DNA of 64,000 bases from Defluviitaleaceae bacterium (GTDB taxonomy: Bacteria; Bacillota; Clostridia; Lachnospirales; WRAX01), in NCBI GenBank assembly GCA_009780415.1, contig WRAC01000001.1, positions 1-64,000 on the forward strand, given 5' to 3'. The notes beneath the pieces were generated by a model. It had not been told where the DNA came from. It was given only the letters and a program-made list of their open reading frames with translations, and ran no database searches. Both the position numbers and the translations under genes were made by a program. Each line of letters starts with the position of its first letter. The stretch's first letter is position 1. Below, one piece after another: positions 52,060 through 60,633 of the stretch.

Positions 52060-52200
52060 GTTCACCGATGGCGAACCTACAATTACAGAGCCGGTGTTGC
52101 AATGTCCGCTCTGCTATTCCGGTAGCAGAGCGGATTACTTTTATTCTGAAAGTAAAGATAAAAGAATAACATATTACTAAAAACGCCGCAATGGCTTTAT
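52060..52200 (-). repeat. decayed second copy of the Hol-Tox locus
   Basis: The inverted strand repeats the locus at 42000-42200: the toxin end (TTTATCTTTACTTTC against TTTATCTTTTCTTTC), AAAAGTAATCC, the symmetrical hairpin, and TGTAGGTTCGCCAtCGGTGAA. The toxin stop is lost (GGATAA became AGAATAA), the upstream part has diverged and the outer antisense stem and promoter are missing. What is left looks like a truncated, non-functional copy. Confidence 0.75.
52106..52140 (+). terminator. hairpin after the lipoprotein hydrolase gene
   Basis: CCGCTCTGCTA (52106-52116) and TAGCAGAGCGG (52123-52133) form a perfect 11-bp stem followed by ATTACTTTTATT on the plus strand. It comes from the decayed Hol-Tox copy and now sits 55 bases after the hydrolase stop, where it would end that message. 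Confidence 0.75.
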
Positions 52201-52219
52201 TAATTCTTATAAAAAACAC

Positions 52220-52248
52220 TTGTACTAATAAATCAACTATGCTATAAT
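52220..52248 (+). promoter_or_regulatory. promoter of ftsQ-ftsZ
   Basis: TTGTAC (52220-52225), 17 bases, TGC-TATAAT (TATAAT 52243-52248) with extended -10, 54 bases before the ftsQ ATG. Confidence 0.75.
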
Positions 52249-52301
52249 CAAAATGTGCGCTCATATGATTACCATAAATTTACAATATTGGGATTTTTGC
52301 T

Positions 52302-53030
52302 ATGAGAAGACGATTTTTCGGCATTAAATTTTTCTTAGCCGCGTTCTGCGGCGTAATTACGTGTTTAGCCGTTTTAGCCTCGCCTTATTTCAGCATCAAG
52401 GCTTTGGACTTTTCGGGCCATAATGTGTATTCCGAGGCATTTTTGTCAAGCCGTATGGGCCTTGACCCAGGCGGGGGCGACAGCATTTTTTACCGCTCGG
52501 CGCGGGGCATGGAGAGGCAGCTTGAGGCTCTGCCCTACATTAAACACGCGAGGGTTGCCAAGCAGTTTCCGGGAACCTTGGAAGTGGCGGTTACCGAGCG
52601 CATACCGCGCGCCCTTGTCCTTGACGAGAAGCTGAACATTTTCCTAACCATTTGCGACAACGCCTACGTGCTTGGCATAAATGACAGGCTGGACAGCGGT
52701 TTGCCCGTTATATCCGGCATAAAGCTTGCGGGCTATTCGGTCGGGCATGAGCTGGTTTCCGACGGCGGGGTAAACCAAATGACCACCGTTACGCGGCTTT
52801 CGATGATTTTGGCCCGGTACGGCAGCGAAAACATCTCCAGGGTGGACATCTCCGACCCAGCCGACATCAAGCTGTTCATAAACAACGTAACCGTACGCAT
52901 CGGCTCAATGGACGGCGCGGAGGAGAAAATTCTAATGGCCCTGTCCTGCGTGGAAGCCATAAGCCCCGTAGTTACGGGAACACTGCACGCCTACAACACC
53001 AACAGCATGCATCTATCAATCGGACGATAA
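52302..53030 (+). CDS. ftsQ: cell division protein FtsQ/DivIB
   Basis: 242 residues. Short cytoplasmic tail (MRRRFFGIKFF), one membrane helix (about 12-30), a POTRA domain beginning 'SIKALDFSGHNVYS' and continuing 'AVTERIPRALVLDEKLNIF', and a beta domain. It links FtsL/FtsB to the divisome outside the membrane. Shorter than average for DivIB. 49 bases before ftsZ and sharing its transcript; ftsA and murein-precursor genes of a usual dcw cluster are missing between them. Confidence 0.88.
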   Translation: MRRRFFGIKFFLAAFCGVITCLAVLASPYFSIKALDFSGHNVYSEAFLSSRMGLDPGGGDSIFYRSARGMERQLEALPYIKHARVAKQFPGTLEVAVTERIPRALVLDEKLNIFLTICDNAYVLGINDRLDSGLPVISGIKLAGYSVGHELVSDGGVNQMTTVTRLSMILARYGSENISRVDISDPADIKLFINNVTVRIGSMDGAEEKILMALSCVEAISPVVTGTLHAYNTNSMHLSIGR

Positions 53031-53079
53031 TTTTACAACGGTTTTTATTACCTATTACCTGATTTAAAGAAGGGTGGCT

Positions 53080-54252
53080 ATGAATTTGATTGACGTGGAT
53101 ACGACATTTGGCAGAGAGGCTAAAATCTGCGTGATCGGCGTTGGCGGCGGCGGGAATAACGCCGTCGACAGGATGATCGAGGACGGGATTGGGGGCGTCG
53201 AGTTCGTGGCCGTCAATACGGATAGCCAGGTCCTGAAAAAATCCCATTCCCCGAAACGCGTACAGATCGGCGAGAAGCTGACGCGGGGCCTTGGGGCCGG
53301 GGGCCAGCCGGAGATCGGCAAACGCGCCGCCGAGGAAAGCGTGGATGTTATAGCCGAAATTGTTGACGGCATGGATATGGTGTTTATCACCGCGGGGATG
53401 GGCGGCGGCACGGGAACCGGCGCGGCGCCTATTATCGCGGGGGTTTGCAAGGGCAAGAACGTGCTGACCGTGGGCGTTGTGACGAAGCCTTTCGAGTTCG
53501 AGGGCAACAAGCGCATGAAAAACGCCAACGACGGGCTTGGCGAGCTTATAAAGAACGTAGATACGCTGGTGGTTATCCCCAACCAGCGGATTCTTGATAT
53601 TGTCGAGCATGACATGAGCCTGCGCGACTCCCTGAAAAAGGCCGATGAGGCCCTGCGACAGGGCGTGCGCGGGATTTCCGATTTAATAACCAACCCGGGA
53701 GACATTAACCTGGACTTTGCCGACGTACGCACTACCATGGCGGACAAGGGCGTGGCGCATATGGGCATAGGCCGCGCTTCGGGCAAGAACCGCGCCGAGG
53801 CCGCCGCCGATATGGCCATAAACAGCCCCCTGCTTGAGACGACGATGGACGGCGCGAAGCATGTGCTGATAAACGTCAGCGGCGGGCTGGGCATCACGCT
53901 GGGCGATTTTAACAAGGCCAGCGAGCATATAAAGAAAACCGTCGCCAACGACGCGGAAATAATTATCGGTACCAGCATTGACGAGAAATTGGACGATGAA
54001 ATCGTTGTAACCGTGATTGCCACGGGCTTTTCAGGACGTACACACCGCAACCTGCATAATATACAGGAGCAAGCCCCGCGTGAGTACAATCCCAATCCCT
54101 CCTCGCCAATCCCCCACCCCGCCGCGGAAACGCAGCAGTTTCACCGGAAGGAGCGGGACGATCTGGGAAGCATCAAGGAGGTTACGGAAAATTCCGAGGT
54201 GCTGACGCTGCCGGTGTTTTTGCAGAACAGCAGGAACAGGCGAAGGGATTGA
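53080..54252 (+). CDS. ftsZ: cell division GTPase FtsZ
   Basis: 390 residues, tubulin-like. ICVIGVGGGGNNAVDRMI nucleotide loop, the GTP signature GGGTGTG at 108-114, the T7 loop region 'NLDFADVRTTM', and a disordered linker with a C-terminal segment VLTLPVFLQNSRNRRRD. ATG 53080 has AGGG five bases upstream and is preferred to GTG 53074. A short 47-residue gene follows before nifJ. Confidence 0.97.
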   Translation: MNLIDVDTTFGREAKICVIGVGGGGNNAVDRMIEDGIGGVEFVAVNTDSQVLKKSHSPKRVQIGEKLTRGLGAGGQPEIGKRAAEESVDVIAEIVDGMDMVFITAGMGGGTGTGAAPIIAGVCKGKNVLTVGVVTKPFEFEGNKRMKNANDGLGELIKNVDTLVVIPNQRILDIVEHDMSLRDSLKKADEALRQGVRGISDLITNPGDINLDFADVRTTMADKGVAHMGIGRASGKNRAEAAADMAINSPLLETTMDGAKHVLINVSGGLGITLGDFNKASEHIKKTVANDAEIIIGTSIDEKLDDEIVVTVIATGFSGRTHRNLHNIQEQAPREYNPNPSSPIPHPAAETQQFHRKERDDLGSIKEVTENSEVLTLPVFLQNSRNRRRD

Positions 54253-54289
54253 ATATCAGGTAATAAGTAATAGGTAATGAGGAGGGTTT

Positions 54290-54433
54290 ATGGAAATGAC
54301 CGATTTTCAATTTAAGGCGATAATGACGATGGTTTTAGAAATCGCAAACAGCACCGACGATATAGATAAAATAAGAAAAGCCTTTGAAAAGCTTGCGACG
54401 GGCAAGTTGACGGAAGGGGCTAATGACGAATAA
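54290..54433 (+). CDS. 47-residue helical protein of unknown function
   Basis: ATG 54290 with GGAGGG five bases upstream; stop TAA 54431-54433. One amphipathic helix (DFQFKAIMTMVLEIANSTDD) and a second charged helix (DKIRKAFEKLATGK). No membrane segment. Similar small helical proteins occur in Clostridia without a name. It lies between ftsZ and nifJ, 37 bases from the first. Confidence 0.65.
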   Translation: MEMTDFQFKAIMTMVLEIANSTDDIDKIRKAFEKLATGKLTEGANDE

Positions 54434-54443
54434 ATTTTGTAAA

Positions 54444-54461
54444 CAACTTCCACCAGGAAGT
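54444..54461. promoter_or_regulatory. inverted repeat in the nifJ leader
   Basis: AACTTCC-ACCA-GGAAGTT, perfect 7-bp arms, 23 bases ahead of the nifJ ATG. It may be an operator or a short RNA hairpin near the ribosome site (AAAGG at 54470-54474). No known operator matched. Confidence 0.4.
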
Positions 54462-54483
54462 TAAGATAGAAAGGATGAACCAG

Positions 54484-57400
54484 ATGGCAGAGTTAAAGAA
54501 CCGCTCGGTCAAGAAGACCATTGACGGCAATGAAGCCGCGGCCCATGTTTCTTACGCATTTACAGAGGTTGCCGGGATATATCCCATCACACCTTCGTCC
54601 AACATGGCAGAGCATGTGGACCTATGGGCCGCCAACGGACGGAAGAACATTTTCGGCCAGCCGGTAAGGGTTATCGAGATGCAGAGCGAAGCGGGCGCGG
54701 CGGGCACCGTACACGGTTCCTTACAGGCGGGCGCGCTTACAACCACCTACACGGCCTCTCAGGGGCTGCTGCTTATGATCCCGAACATGTACAAGATCGC
54801 GGGGGAACTGCTGCCCGGCGTGCTGCATGTCTCGGCAAGGGCCGTCGCGGGCCACGCCCTCAGCATTTACGGCGACCACTCCGACGTTATGGCTTGCCGT
54901 CAGACCGGTTTCGCCATGCTCGCGTCAAGCAACGCCCAGGAAGTTATGGACATCGGCGCGGTTGCGCACTTGGCGTCAATCAAGAGCCGCGTGCCGTTCC
55001 TGCATTTCTTTGACGGCTTCCGCACCAGCCACGAAATTCAAAAGATCGACGCGCTTGACTATGACGATTTGGCTGAAATCGCTGACCACGACGCCATCCG
55101 CAAGTTCCGCGACAACGCCCTGAATCCGGAGCATCCGGTAACCAGGGGCACGGCGCAGAACCCCGACGTTTTCTTCCAGGCCAAGGAAGCCAGCAACCCC
55201 TTCTACGACGCGGTTCCCGCCATTGTAGAGCAGTATATGGAAAAAATCAACAAGCTTACCGGGCGCAACTACAAGCTCTTTGACTACTACGGCGCCGAGG
55301 ATGCCGAGCATGTGGTCGTCGCCATGGGCAGCGCCGCGGATACGATTAAGGAAACCATCGACTACCTGAACGAGAAGCAGGGGCGCAGGCTCGGCCTCGT
55401 GAACGTGCATCTGTACCGCCCGTTCTCCGCGAAGCACCTGTTACAGGCGATTCCGGACACCTGCGCGAAGATTTGCGTGCTTGACCGCTGCAAGGAGCCC
55501 GGCGCGCCCGGCGAACCCCTGTACTTAGACGTCGTGGCCGCTTTCACCGAAATGAACGTCCAGATGGAGATCATCTGCGGGCGTTACGGCCTTGGCAGCA
55601 AGGACGTTACCCCGGCCCAGATCGTCGCCGTTTTCGACAATATGACGAAGCTCGGCCCTAAGAACCATTTCACAGTGGGCATTAAGGACGACGTGACCAA
55701 CCTGAGCCTTGAAGTGGGCGCTGAGATCGACATTACGCCGGAAGGCACCACAAGCTGTAAGTTCTGGGGATTGGGCGCGGACGGCACTGTCGGCGCGAAC
55801 ACGAACTCCATCAGGATTATCGGCGACCATACCGATATGTACGCCCAGGCGTATTTCTCATACGACTCAAAGAAATCGGGCGGCGTTACGCAGAGCCACC
55901 TGCGTTTCGGCAAAAAGCCCATCCGCAGCCCCTACTTGGTTAAGACCGCGGACTTCGTGGCCTGCCACAACCAGAGCTATATCGACAAATACGACATGAT
56001 ACGCGACCTCAAAGAAGGCGGCACCTTCCTGCTGAACTGCATGTGGAGCCCGGAGGAGCTTGAGGATAAGCTGCCCGGAGCCGTTAAGCGCGCCATCGCA
56101 AGCAAAAAGATTAAGTTCTATACCATAGACGCTACGACCATCGCCCGCTCAATCGGCCTTGGAAACCGCGTAAACACGACGCTTCAGTCCGCGTTCTTCA
56201 AGCTTGCCGATATTATACCGATTGATGAAGCCGTCAAGTTCATGAAGGACGAGATCGCCCACACCTACATCAAGCGCGGCGAGAATGTCGTAAAGATGAA
56301 CTGCGAAGCCGTTGACCGCGGCTTGGACGGGTTCGTACAGGTTAAGGTGCCGGCGGAATGGGCCAACGCCCCCGACACCAAGTTCGGCGCGCCGGAAGTG
56401 GACGACGAATTCGTGCAGAACGTCGCGTTCCGCATGAACTACCTGCATGGTGAGAGCCTGCCGGTGTCCACGTTTAAGGGCCGCGAGGACGGTTCGTTCC
56501 CGATGGGCACCTCCCAGTACGAGAAGCGCTCCATCGCCGTGGACATCCCGCGCTGGATCCCCGAAAACTGTATCCAGTGCAACCAGTGCTCCTACGTCTG
56601 CCCCCACGCCACCATCCGCCCGTTCCTGCTTAAAGAGGACGAGAAGAAGGAGGGTATGGCGACCTTAAAGGCCACGGGCAAGGGATTTGAGGATTATCAG
56701 TACCGCTTGCAAATTGCGCCCGAGGATTGCCCCGGCTGCGGCAACTGCGTACAGGTCTGCCCGGCGAAGGAAAAGGCCCTTGTTATGGAGCCGCTTGCCA
56801 GCCAGCAGCATGAGATCGAGAATTGGGAATACTGCATACACACCGTGGGCCACAAAGAAAACCCCGGCACGAAGGAAACCGTCAAGGGCAGCCAGTTCGA
56901 GCAGCCGCTGCTTGAGTTCAGCGGAGCCTGTACGGGCTGCGGCGAGACGCCTTACTGCAAGCTGATCACCCAGCTTTTCGGAGACCGCATGTATATCGCC
57001 AACGCCACGGGCTGCTCCAGCATTTGGGGCGCGTCCGCTCCGTCCACGCCGTACACCACCAACAAGAAGGGCCACGGCCCGGCATGGCAGAACAGCCTGT
57101 TCGAGGACAACGCCGAGTTCGGCTACGGCATTATGGTGGGCGTGAAGCAGCGCCGCGAATTGCTTAAAATGAAGGCTGAGAAGCTTATCGCTATTGATTG
57201 GGCCACAAAAGAGCTGAAGGAAGCCTTGCAAAAGTGGGTATCGGCGTTCAACGACGGCGAGGCCAGCAAGGCCGCGTCCGCCGAGCTTGCGGCCGCTTTG
57301 GAGGACGCCGTGTATTTCGAGAACGGTAATTTCTTCCAGGGCGAATACGCCAAGTATTGGGATAAGGTCAATAAATGGTGCGTCTGCGACGCTTGCATGC

Positions 57401-58086
57401 TGGCGCGGGAGATGCTTGCCGAGAAGGACGTTTTCGTGAAGAAGTCCGTCTGGGTGTTCGGCGGCGACGGCTGGGCCTATGACATCGGCTTCGGCGGGCT
57501 TGACCATGTGCTTGCCAGCGGCGAGGATATCAACATCCTTGTCATGGATACCGAGGTGTACTCCAACACCGGCGGCCAGGCGAGCAAATCCACGCCCACG
57601 GCTGCCACTGCCAAGTTCGCGGCAAGCGGCAAGAAGATCCGCAAGAAGGATCTGGGCATGATGGCGGCGAGCTACGGCTACGTCTACGTCGCGCAGGTTT
57701 GCATGGGCTACGACCAGAACCACGTCCTGAAATGTATGCTGGAAGCGGAGAAATACGACGGCCCCAGCATGGTCATCGCCTACGCGCCCTGTATCGCGCA
57801 CGGCATGGCAAGCGGCATGGGACGGATTTACGAGCATTCCAAGAAGGCCGTCGAAGCCGGGTACTGGCATTGCTGGTCTTACAACCCCGAGCTTGCCGAC
57901 GAGGGCAAGAACCCCTTCGTAATGCGCTCCAAGGAGCCGACGGGTGATTTCAAGGAGTTCATCACCAGCGAATCCCGCTACACCGCGCTCCAGACCGCGT
58001 TCCCCGATATCGCCGACCAGCTCTTCGACCAGGCCGCGCTGGACGCCAAGGCGCGTTATGAGAGCTATAAGAAGATGGCGGATTAA
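54484..58086 (+). CDS. nifJ: pyruvate:ferredoxin (flavodoxin) oxidoreductase
   Basis: About 1200 residues, full-length single-chain PFOR: KKTIDGNEAAAHVSYAFTEV, then AGIYPITPSS; the domain V ferredoxin motifs CIQCNQCSYVCPH and CPGCGNCVQVCPA; the proximal cluster CTGCGETPYCKL; and the TPP site GDGWAYDIGFGGLDHVLAS to SNTGGQASKSTP. It oxidises pyruvate to acetyl-CoA with reduction of ferredoxin. ATG 54484 (AAAGGA nine bases ahead) is preferred to ATG 54475, which abuts that site. It has its own strong terminator. Confidence 0.97.
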   Translation: MAELKNRSVKKTIDGNEAAAHVSYAFTEVAGIYPITPSSNMAEHVDLWAANGRKNIFGQPVRVIEMQSEAGAAGTVHGSLQAGALTTTYTASQGLLLMIPNMYKIAGELLPGVLHVSARAVAGHALSIYGDHSDVMACRQTGFAMLASSNAQEVMDIGAVAHLASIKSRVPFLHFFDGFRTSHEIQKIDALDYDDLAEIADHDAIRKFRDNALNPEHPVTRGTAQNPDVFFQAKEASNPFYDAVPAIVEQYMEKINKLTGRNYKLFDYYGAEDAEHVVVAMGSAADTIKETIDYLNEKQGRRLGLVNVHLYRPFSAKHLLQAIPDTCAKICVLDRCKEPGAPGEPLYLDVVAAFTEMNVQMEIICGRYGLGSKDVTPAQIVAVFDNMTKLGPKNHFTVGIKDDVTNLSLEVGAEIDITPEGTTSCKFWGLGADGTVGANTNSIRIIGDHTDMYAQAYFSYDSKKSGGVTQSHLRFGKKPIRSPYLVKTADFVACHNQSYIDKYDMIRDLKEGGTFLLNCMWSPEELEDKLPGAVKRAIASKKIKFYTIDATTIARSIGLGNRVNTTLQSAFFKLADIIPIDEAVKFMKDEIAHTYIKRGENVVKMNCEAVDRGLDGFVQVKVPAEWANAPDTKFGAPEVDDEFVQNVAFRMNYLHGESLPVSTFKGREDGSFPMGTSQYEKRSIAVDIPRWIPENCIQCNQCSYVCPHATIRPFLLKEDEKKEGMATLKATGKGFEDYQYRLQIAPEDCPGCGNCVQVCPAKEKALVMEPLASQQHEIENWEYCIHTVGHKENPGTKETVKGSQFEQPLLEFSGACTGCGETPYCKLITQLFGDRMYIANATGCSSIWGASAPSTPYTTNKKGHGPAWQNSLFEDNAEFGYGIMVGVKQRRELLKMKAEKLIAIDWATKELKEALQKWVSAFNDGEASKAASAELAAALEDAVYFENGNFFQGEYAKYWDKVNKWCVCDACMLAREMLAEKDVFVKKSVWVFGGDGWAYDIGFGGLDHVLASGEDINILVMDTEVYSNTGGQASKSTPTAATAKFAASGKKIRKKDLGMMAASYGYVYVAQVCMGYDQNHVLKCMLEAEKYDGPSMVIAYAPCIAHGMASGMGRIYEHSKKAVEAGYWHCWSYNPELADEGKNPFVMRSKEPTGDFKEFITSESRYTALQTAFPDIADQLFDQAALDAKARYESYKKMAD

Positions 58087-58103
58087 TTTCCAAATATTAC
58101 AAA

Positions 58104-58149
58104 GCAAAGCCTCCTGCCGCGGGATATAAGCCGCGGCAGGAGGTTTTGC
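58104..58149 (+). terminator. intrinsic terminator after nifJ
   Basis: GCAAAGCCTCCTGCCGCGG (58104-58122) pairs with CCGCGGCAGGAGGTTTTGC (58131-58149), 19 bp with one wobble and an eight-base loop, with T4 inside the 3' arm. Confidence 0.92.
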
Positions 58150-58175
58150 AATGCGCATATAAATCCGGGGTGAGT

Positions 58176-58730
58176 ATGGAGTATTTTAATATTTATAACA
58201 AATACGGGGAAAAAACAGACGGAATAATCGAACGCGGCGAAGCCCATAAACGCGGGATATACCATAGGGTAGCTCATTTATGGATTTTAAACCGCCGCAA
58301 CGAGCTGTTGATTCAACAGCGCAGCGCTGACAAAGACGCGGGCGCCGGTTTTTGGTATGTGTCAGTCGGCGGCCATATTGACGCCTCCGAAAGCGTTGAA
58401 AGCACTTTAATACGCGAGACAAAGGAAGAATTGGGGCTGGATATCTCGAACCTAACGGATTCGCTTACTTATCTTTACACATTCATAGATCATGTGACAA
58501 TAAATAACGGCGGGTATATAGATAATGAATTCTATGATGTATTCGTATTAAAGGCTGACTTTGATATTGACCGGATTACGATGCAGGCTGATGAGGTGCA
58601 GGCCGTAAAGTATATAAAATATGAAGATTTCAAAAAAATAGTGATTGAACGGGATAAGTCATTCTGGCAGCATAAGGTTGGGTATAAGATGCTGCTGGCG
58701 GCGTTGGATGACTTTTTGGGTTTACAGTAA
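58176..58730 (+). CDS. Nudix hydrolase
   Basis: 184 residues. Nudix box 'GGHIDASESVESTLIRETKEELGL' in outline, fitting GX5EX7REUXEEXGU with GHIDASE and RETKEELG visible. The opening 'EYFNIYNKYGEKTDGIIERGEAHKRGIYHRVAHLWILN' is like isopentenyl-diphosphate isomerase-type/Nudix proteins of the YfcD group. ATG 58176 has GGGGTGAGT ahead; the earlier frame start lies in the nifJ terminator. Substrate unknown. Confidence 0.93.
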   Translation: MEYFNIYNKYGEKTDGIIERGEAHKRGIYHRVAHLWILNRRNELLIQQRSADKDAGAGFWYVSVGGHIDASESVESTLIRETKEELGLDISNLTDSLTYLYTFIDHVTINNGGYIDNEFYDVFVLKADFDIDRITMQADEVQAVKYIKYEDFKKIVIERDKSFWQHKVGYKMLLAALDDFLGLQ

Positions 58731-58746
58731 TTATAGTTTTTGATTT

Positions 58747-58779
58747 TCAACCACAAAAAGCACAAAAAAACACAAAAAG
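58747..58779 (-). repeat. dispersed T-rich repeat, copy 5 (inverted)
   Basis: TCAACCACAAAAAGC followed by ACAAAAAAACAC and AAAAA: the reverse complement of copies 1 and 4, 16 bases after the Nudix stop. Confidence 0.7.
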
Positions 58780-58840
58780 AGCGGATGCTTCCGCGCCCGC
58801 CCCACACACGGGTTCGGAAGCGGCTCTTTACAGTTAGACT

Positions 58841-59374
58841 TTAAATATTTTTAAACCCGTTAAACCAGGCACGTTCACCAAACGGCTTTTTCTCCGGGTG
58901 GCTGATGGGCTGGGCCGCCACGCCGATTGGCAGGAAGCAAACCAGCTCGTAATCGTCCGGCACGCCTAAGACATCCGCCATTTTCCGGCCTATTTTATCA
59001 ACGTCCGTGATTCTTCCCTCATACCAGCAGGTTTCATAACCCAGCTCAACCGCCGCAATCAGCATATTTTCGATTGCCGCGGAATAATCGTGGACGCTGA
59101 AGCATCTGTCCCTATAGGCTATAATTTGCTGCGTCAGCACGCAGATCATTGCGGGCGCTGTGTCGGAAGGCTCCAACGGGCCGATGACCCCGCGCAGCTT
59201 ACCCAGTAACTCGGGGTTATCCACCGCAATGAGGCTCGCCGTCTGCTTATTGCACCCGGACGGCGCCGCCAGCCCCGCTTCCATTATCTTTATCAAAGCC
59301 TCGCGCGGCACCGTTTCATTTGTGTATGTACCGCGGTAGCTTGTTCTGTTTTTAATCGCCGTAAGCGCCGTCAT
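58841..59374 (-). CDS. nitroreductase-family flavoprotein
   Basis: 177 residues. IKNRTSYRGTYTNETVPREAL with the FMN-binding R-S-xR pattern, then EAGLAAPSGCNKQ and GVPDDYELVCFLPIGV. Cytosolic NAD(P)H-dependent reductase. GGAGG is seven bases before the ATG. Shorter than typical NfsB-type enzymes but normal for the small subgroup. Substrate unknown. Confidence 0.9.
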   Translation of the reverse strand: MTALTAIKNRTSYRGTYTNETVPREALIKIMEAGLAAPSGCNKQTASLIAVDNPELLGKLRGVIGPLEPSDTAPAMICVLTQQIIAYRDRCFSVHDYSAAIENMLIAAVELGYETCWYEGRITDVDKIGRKMADVLGVPDDYELVCFLPIGVAAQPISHPEKKPFGERAWFNGFKNI

Positions 59375-59402
59375 TTTTTGGCCTCCGTTAAAAATTAATC
59401 TA

Positions 59403-60590
59403 TTAGTCTAATCCATACAGCAATTCCCCGATAGGAACATGGCTCCCGTCGCCCGCCTCAACGACATCGCGCCGCGGCATATGCAGGTAGAAGAAACCGA
59501 ATTGGCTGTGACAGCGGATGAAGCTTTCGTTATCGGTACCGACGATGTCAAAGGTTATGGCGGCGGGCAGCGTGAAGCTGTCGGCTTCCTTCTCGGGCGC
59601 GGCGTACGCGGTTAATTCGGCAAGCGAGAAAACGGAGTGGAAGGCGGTGAAGTCGTAGTAGCCTTGCGCCGGTATTCCGCCGGGGACGAGGCTGTCCGCT
59701 CCGTCAAGCACGGCGGTGCCGAAGATAAACCAGTCCTGTATGACGCTGTTTTGGCTCATAAAGGCGACGCCGGGCGCGCTGATTTCGCGCAGGCCGGTAA
59801 TGCCCACGGGCAGTTCACCCGCGTAGAAGGCGTTCACGCCGTCAAAATAATATACGAAAGACCGCGAGGACAGATGCGAGAAGGAATTATCGGAGCAAAC
59901 AAGCAGGTAGTTGCGGTCTCCGCCGTAGCGGATGGCGGTTACCATATTGTCGGGCCATTCCAGGTCTTCCTTAACGAACTCGGCGCCCGCTATGGTGATG
60001 GCGTAGCCGTTTTCGCGCGCCTCAAACGACACGGGGACGGCGGTGCCGTCGTCGTTTATAATTATATCGGTAACCCCGTCCGGCTCAAAGAAGTAAAATT
60101 CCCCGGGCTGATCGTAACCCTGCGGGCCGCCCGTGCCGAATATCCGGGTCAGCTCGTTCATCCGCATAAAATCAAGGAGCGCGAAATTATACGCGTCGGC
60201 CTCGGTCATACTGCCGTCCGAGGGCGGACGGCCGCTCATCGCGTTAAACTGGTATTTGCGCTGGATATCCTCGTGTATGTCCATCAGCTGCGCGAAGGTA
60301 AGCTCGGTTGTATGGGGGTTGATTTTTTCGCGCGGGGTGGAGACCATGAACAGGTTAACGATAATAAAAGTCGCCGCAACGATAAACAGTGCGCAAGCCC
60401 CGATGCCGCCGCGCAGATACAGCTTGGCCTTCTTGGGCGGCAACGCGTCGATCCAGCGCACCAGCCACGTCTGCCGCTCCGCTTTTTTCTTTTTCTTCGG
60501 GGTTTTCCGCACGCTCTGCCTGCGGAATTCCGCCGCCTTTTTTTCCTTCTCCGTCACTTCCTTCTTAGGCTGTTTCCCGTACTTTGCCAA
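59403..60590 (-). CDS. membrane-anchored hypothetical protein
   Basis: 395 residues. A basic cytoplasmic tail (about 1-55, KKEVTEKEKKAAEFRRQ, KTPKKKKKAERQ) leads to a membrane helix (about 60-82, GGIGACALFIVAATFIIVNLF) and an extracytoplasmic region of about 310 residues without a recognised domain ('FTLPAAITFDIVGTDNESFIRCHSQFGFFYLHMP'). Starts TTG 60590 with GGAGGG six to seven bases ahead. No family recognised. Confidence 0.8.
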   Translation of the reverse strand: MAKYGKQPKKEVTEKEKKAAEFRRQSVRKTPKKKKKAERQTWLVRWIDALPPKKAKLYLRGGIGACALFIVAATFIIVNLFMVSTPREKINPHTTELTFAQLMDIHEDIQRKYQFNAMSGRPPSDGSMTEADAYNFALLDFMRMNELTRIFGTGGPQGYDQPGEFYFFEPDGVTDIIINDDGTAVPVSFEARENGYAITIAGAEFVKEDLEWPDNMVTAIRYGGDRNYLLVCSDNSFSHLSSRSFVYYFDGVNAFYAGELPVGITGLREISAPGVAFMSQNSVIQDWFIFGTAVLDGADSLVPGGIPAQGYYDFTAFHSVFSLAELTAYAAPEKEADSFTLPAAITFDIVGTDNESFIRCHSQFGFFYLHMPRRDVVEAGDGSHVPIGELLYGLD

Positions 60591-60633
60591 AACCGTTCCC
60601 TCCTATGTTTTTATAGCTGTCAATTACTAACCG

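Noticed and set aside
53064-54095. Long minus-strand frame across ftsZ
   Set aside because: Antisense shadow of FtsZ; serine-rich translation without domain.
56665-58158. 497-codon minus-strand frame inside nifJ
   Set aside because: Shadow of the pyruvate oxidoreductase reading frame; no start site and low-complexity translation.
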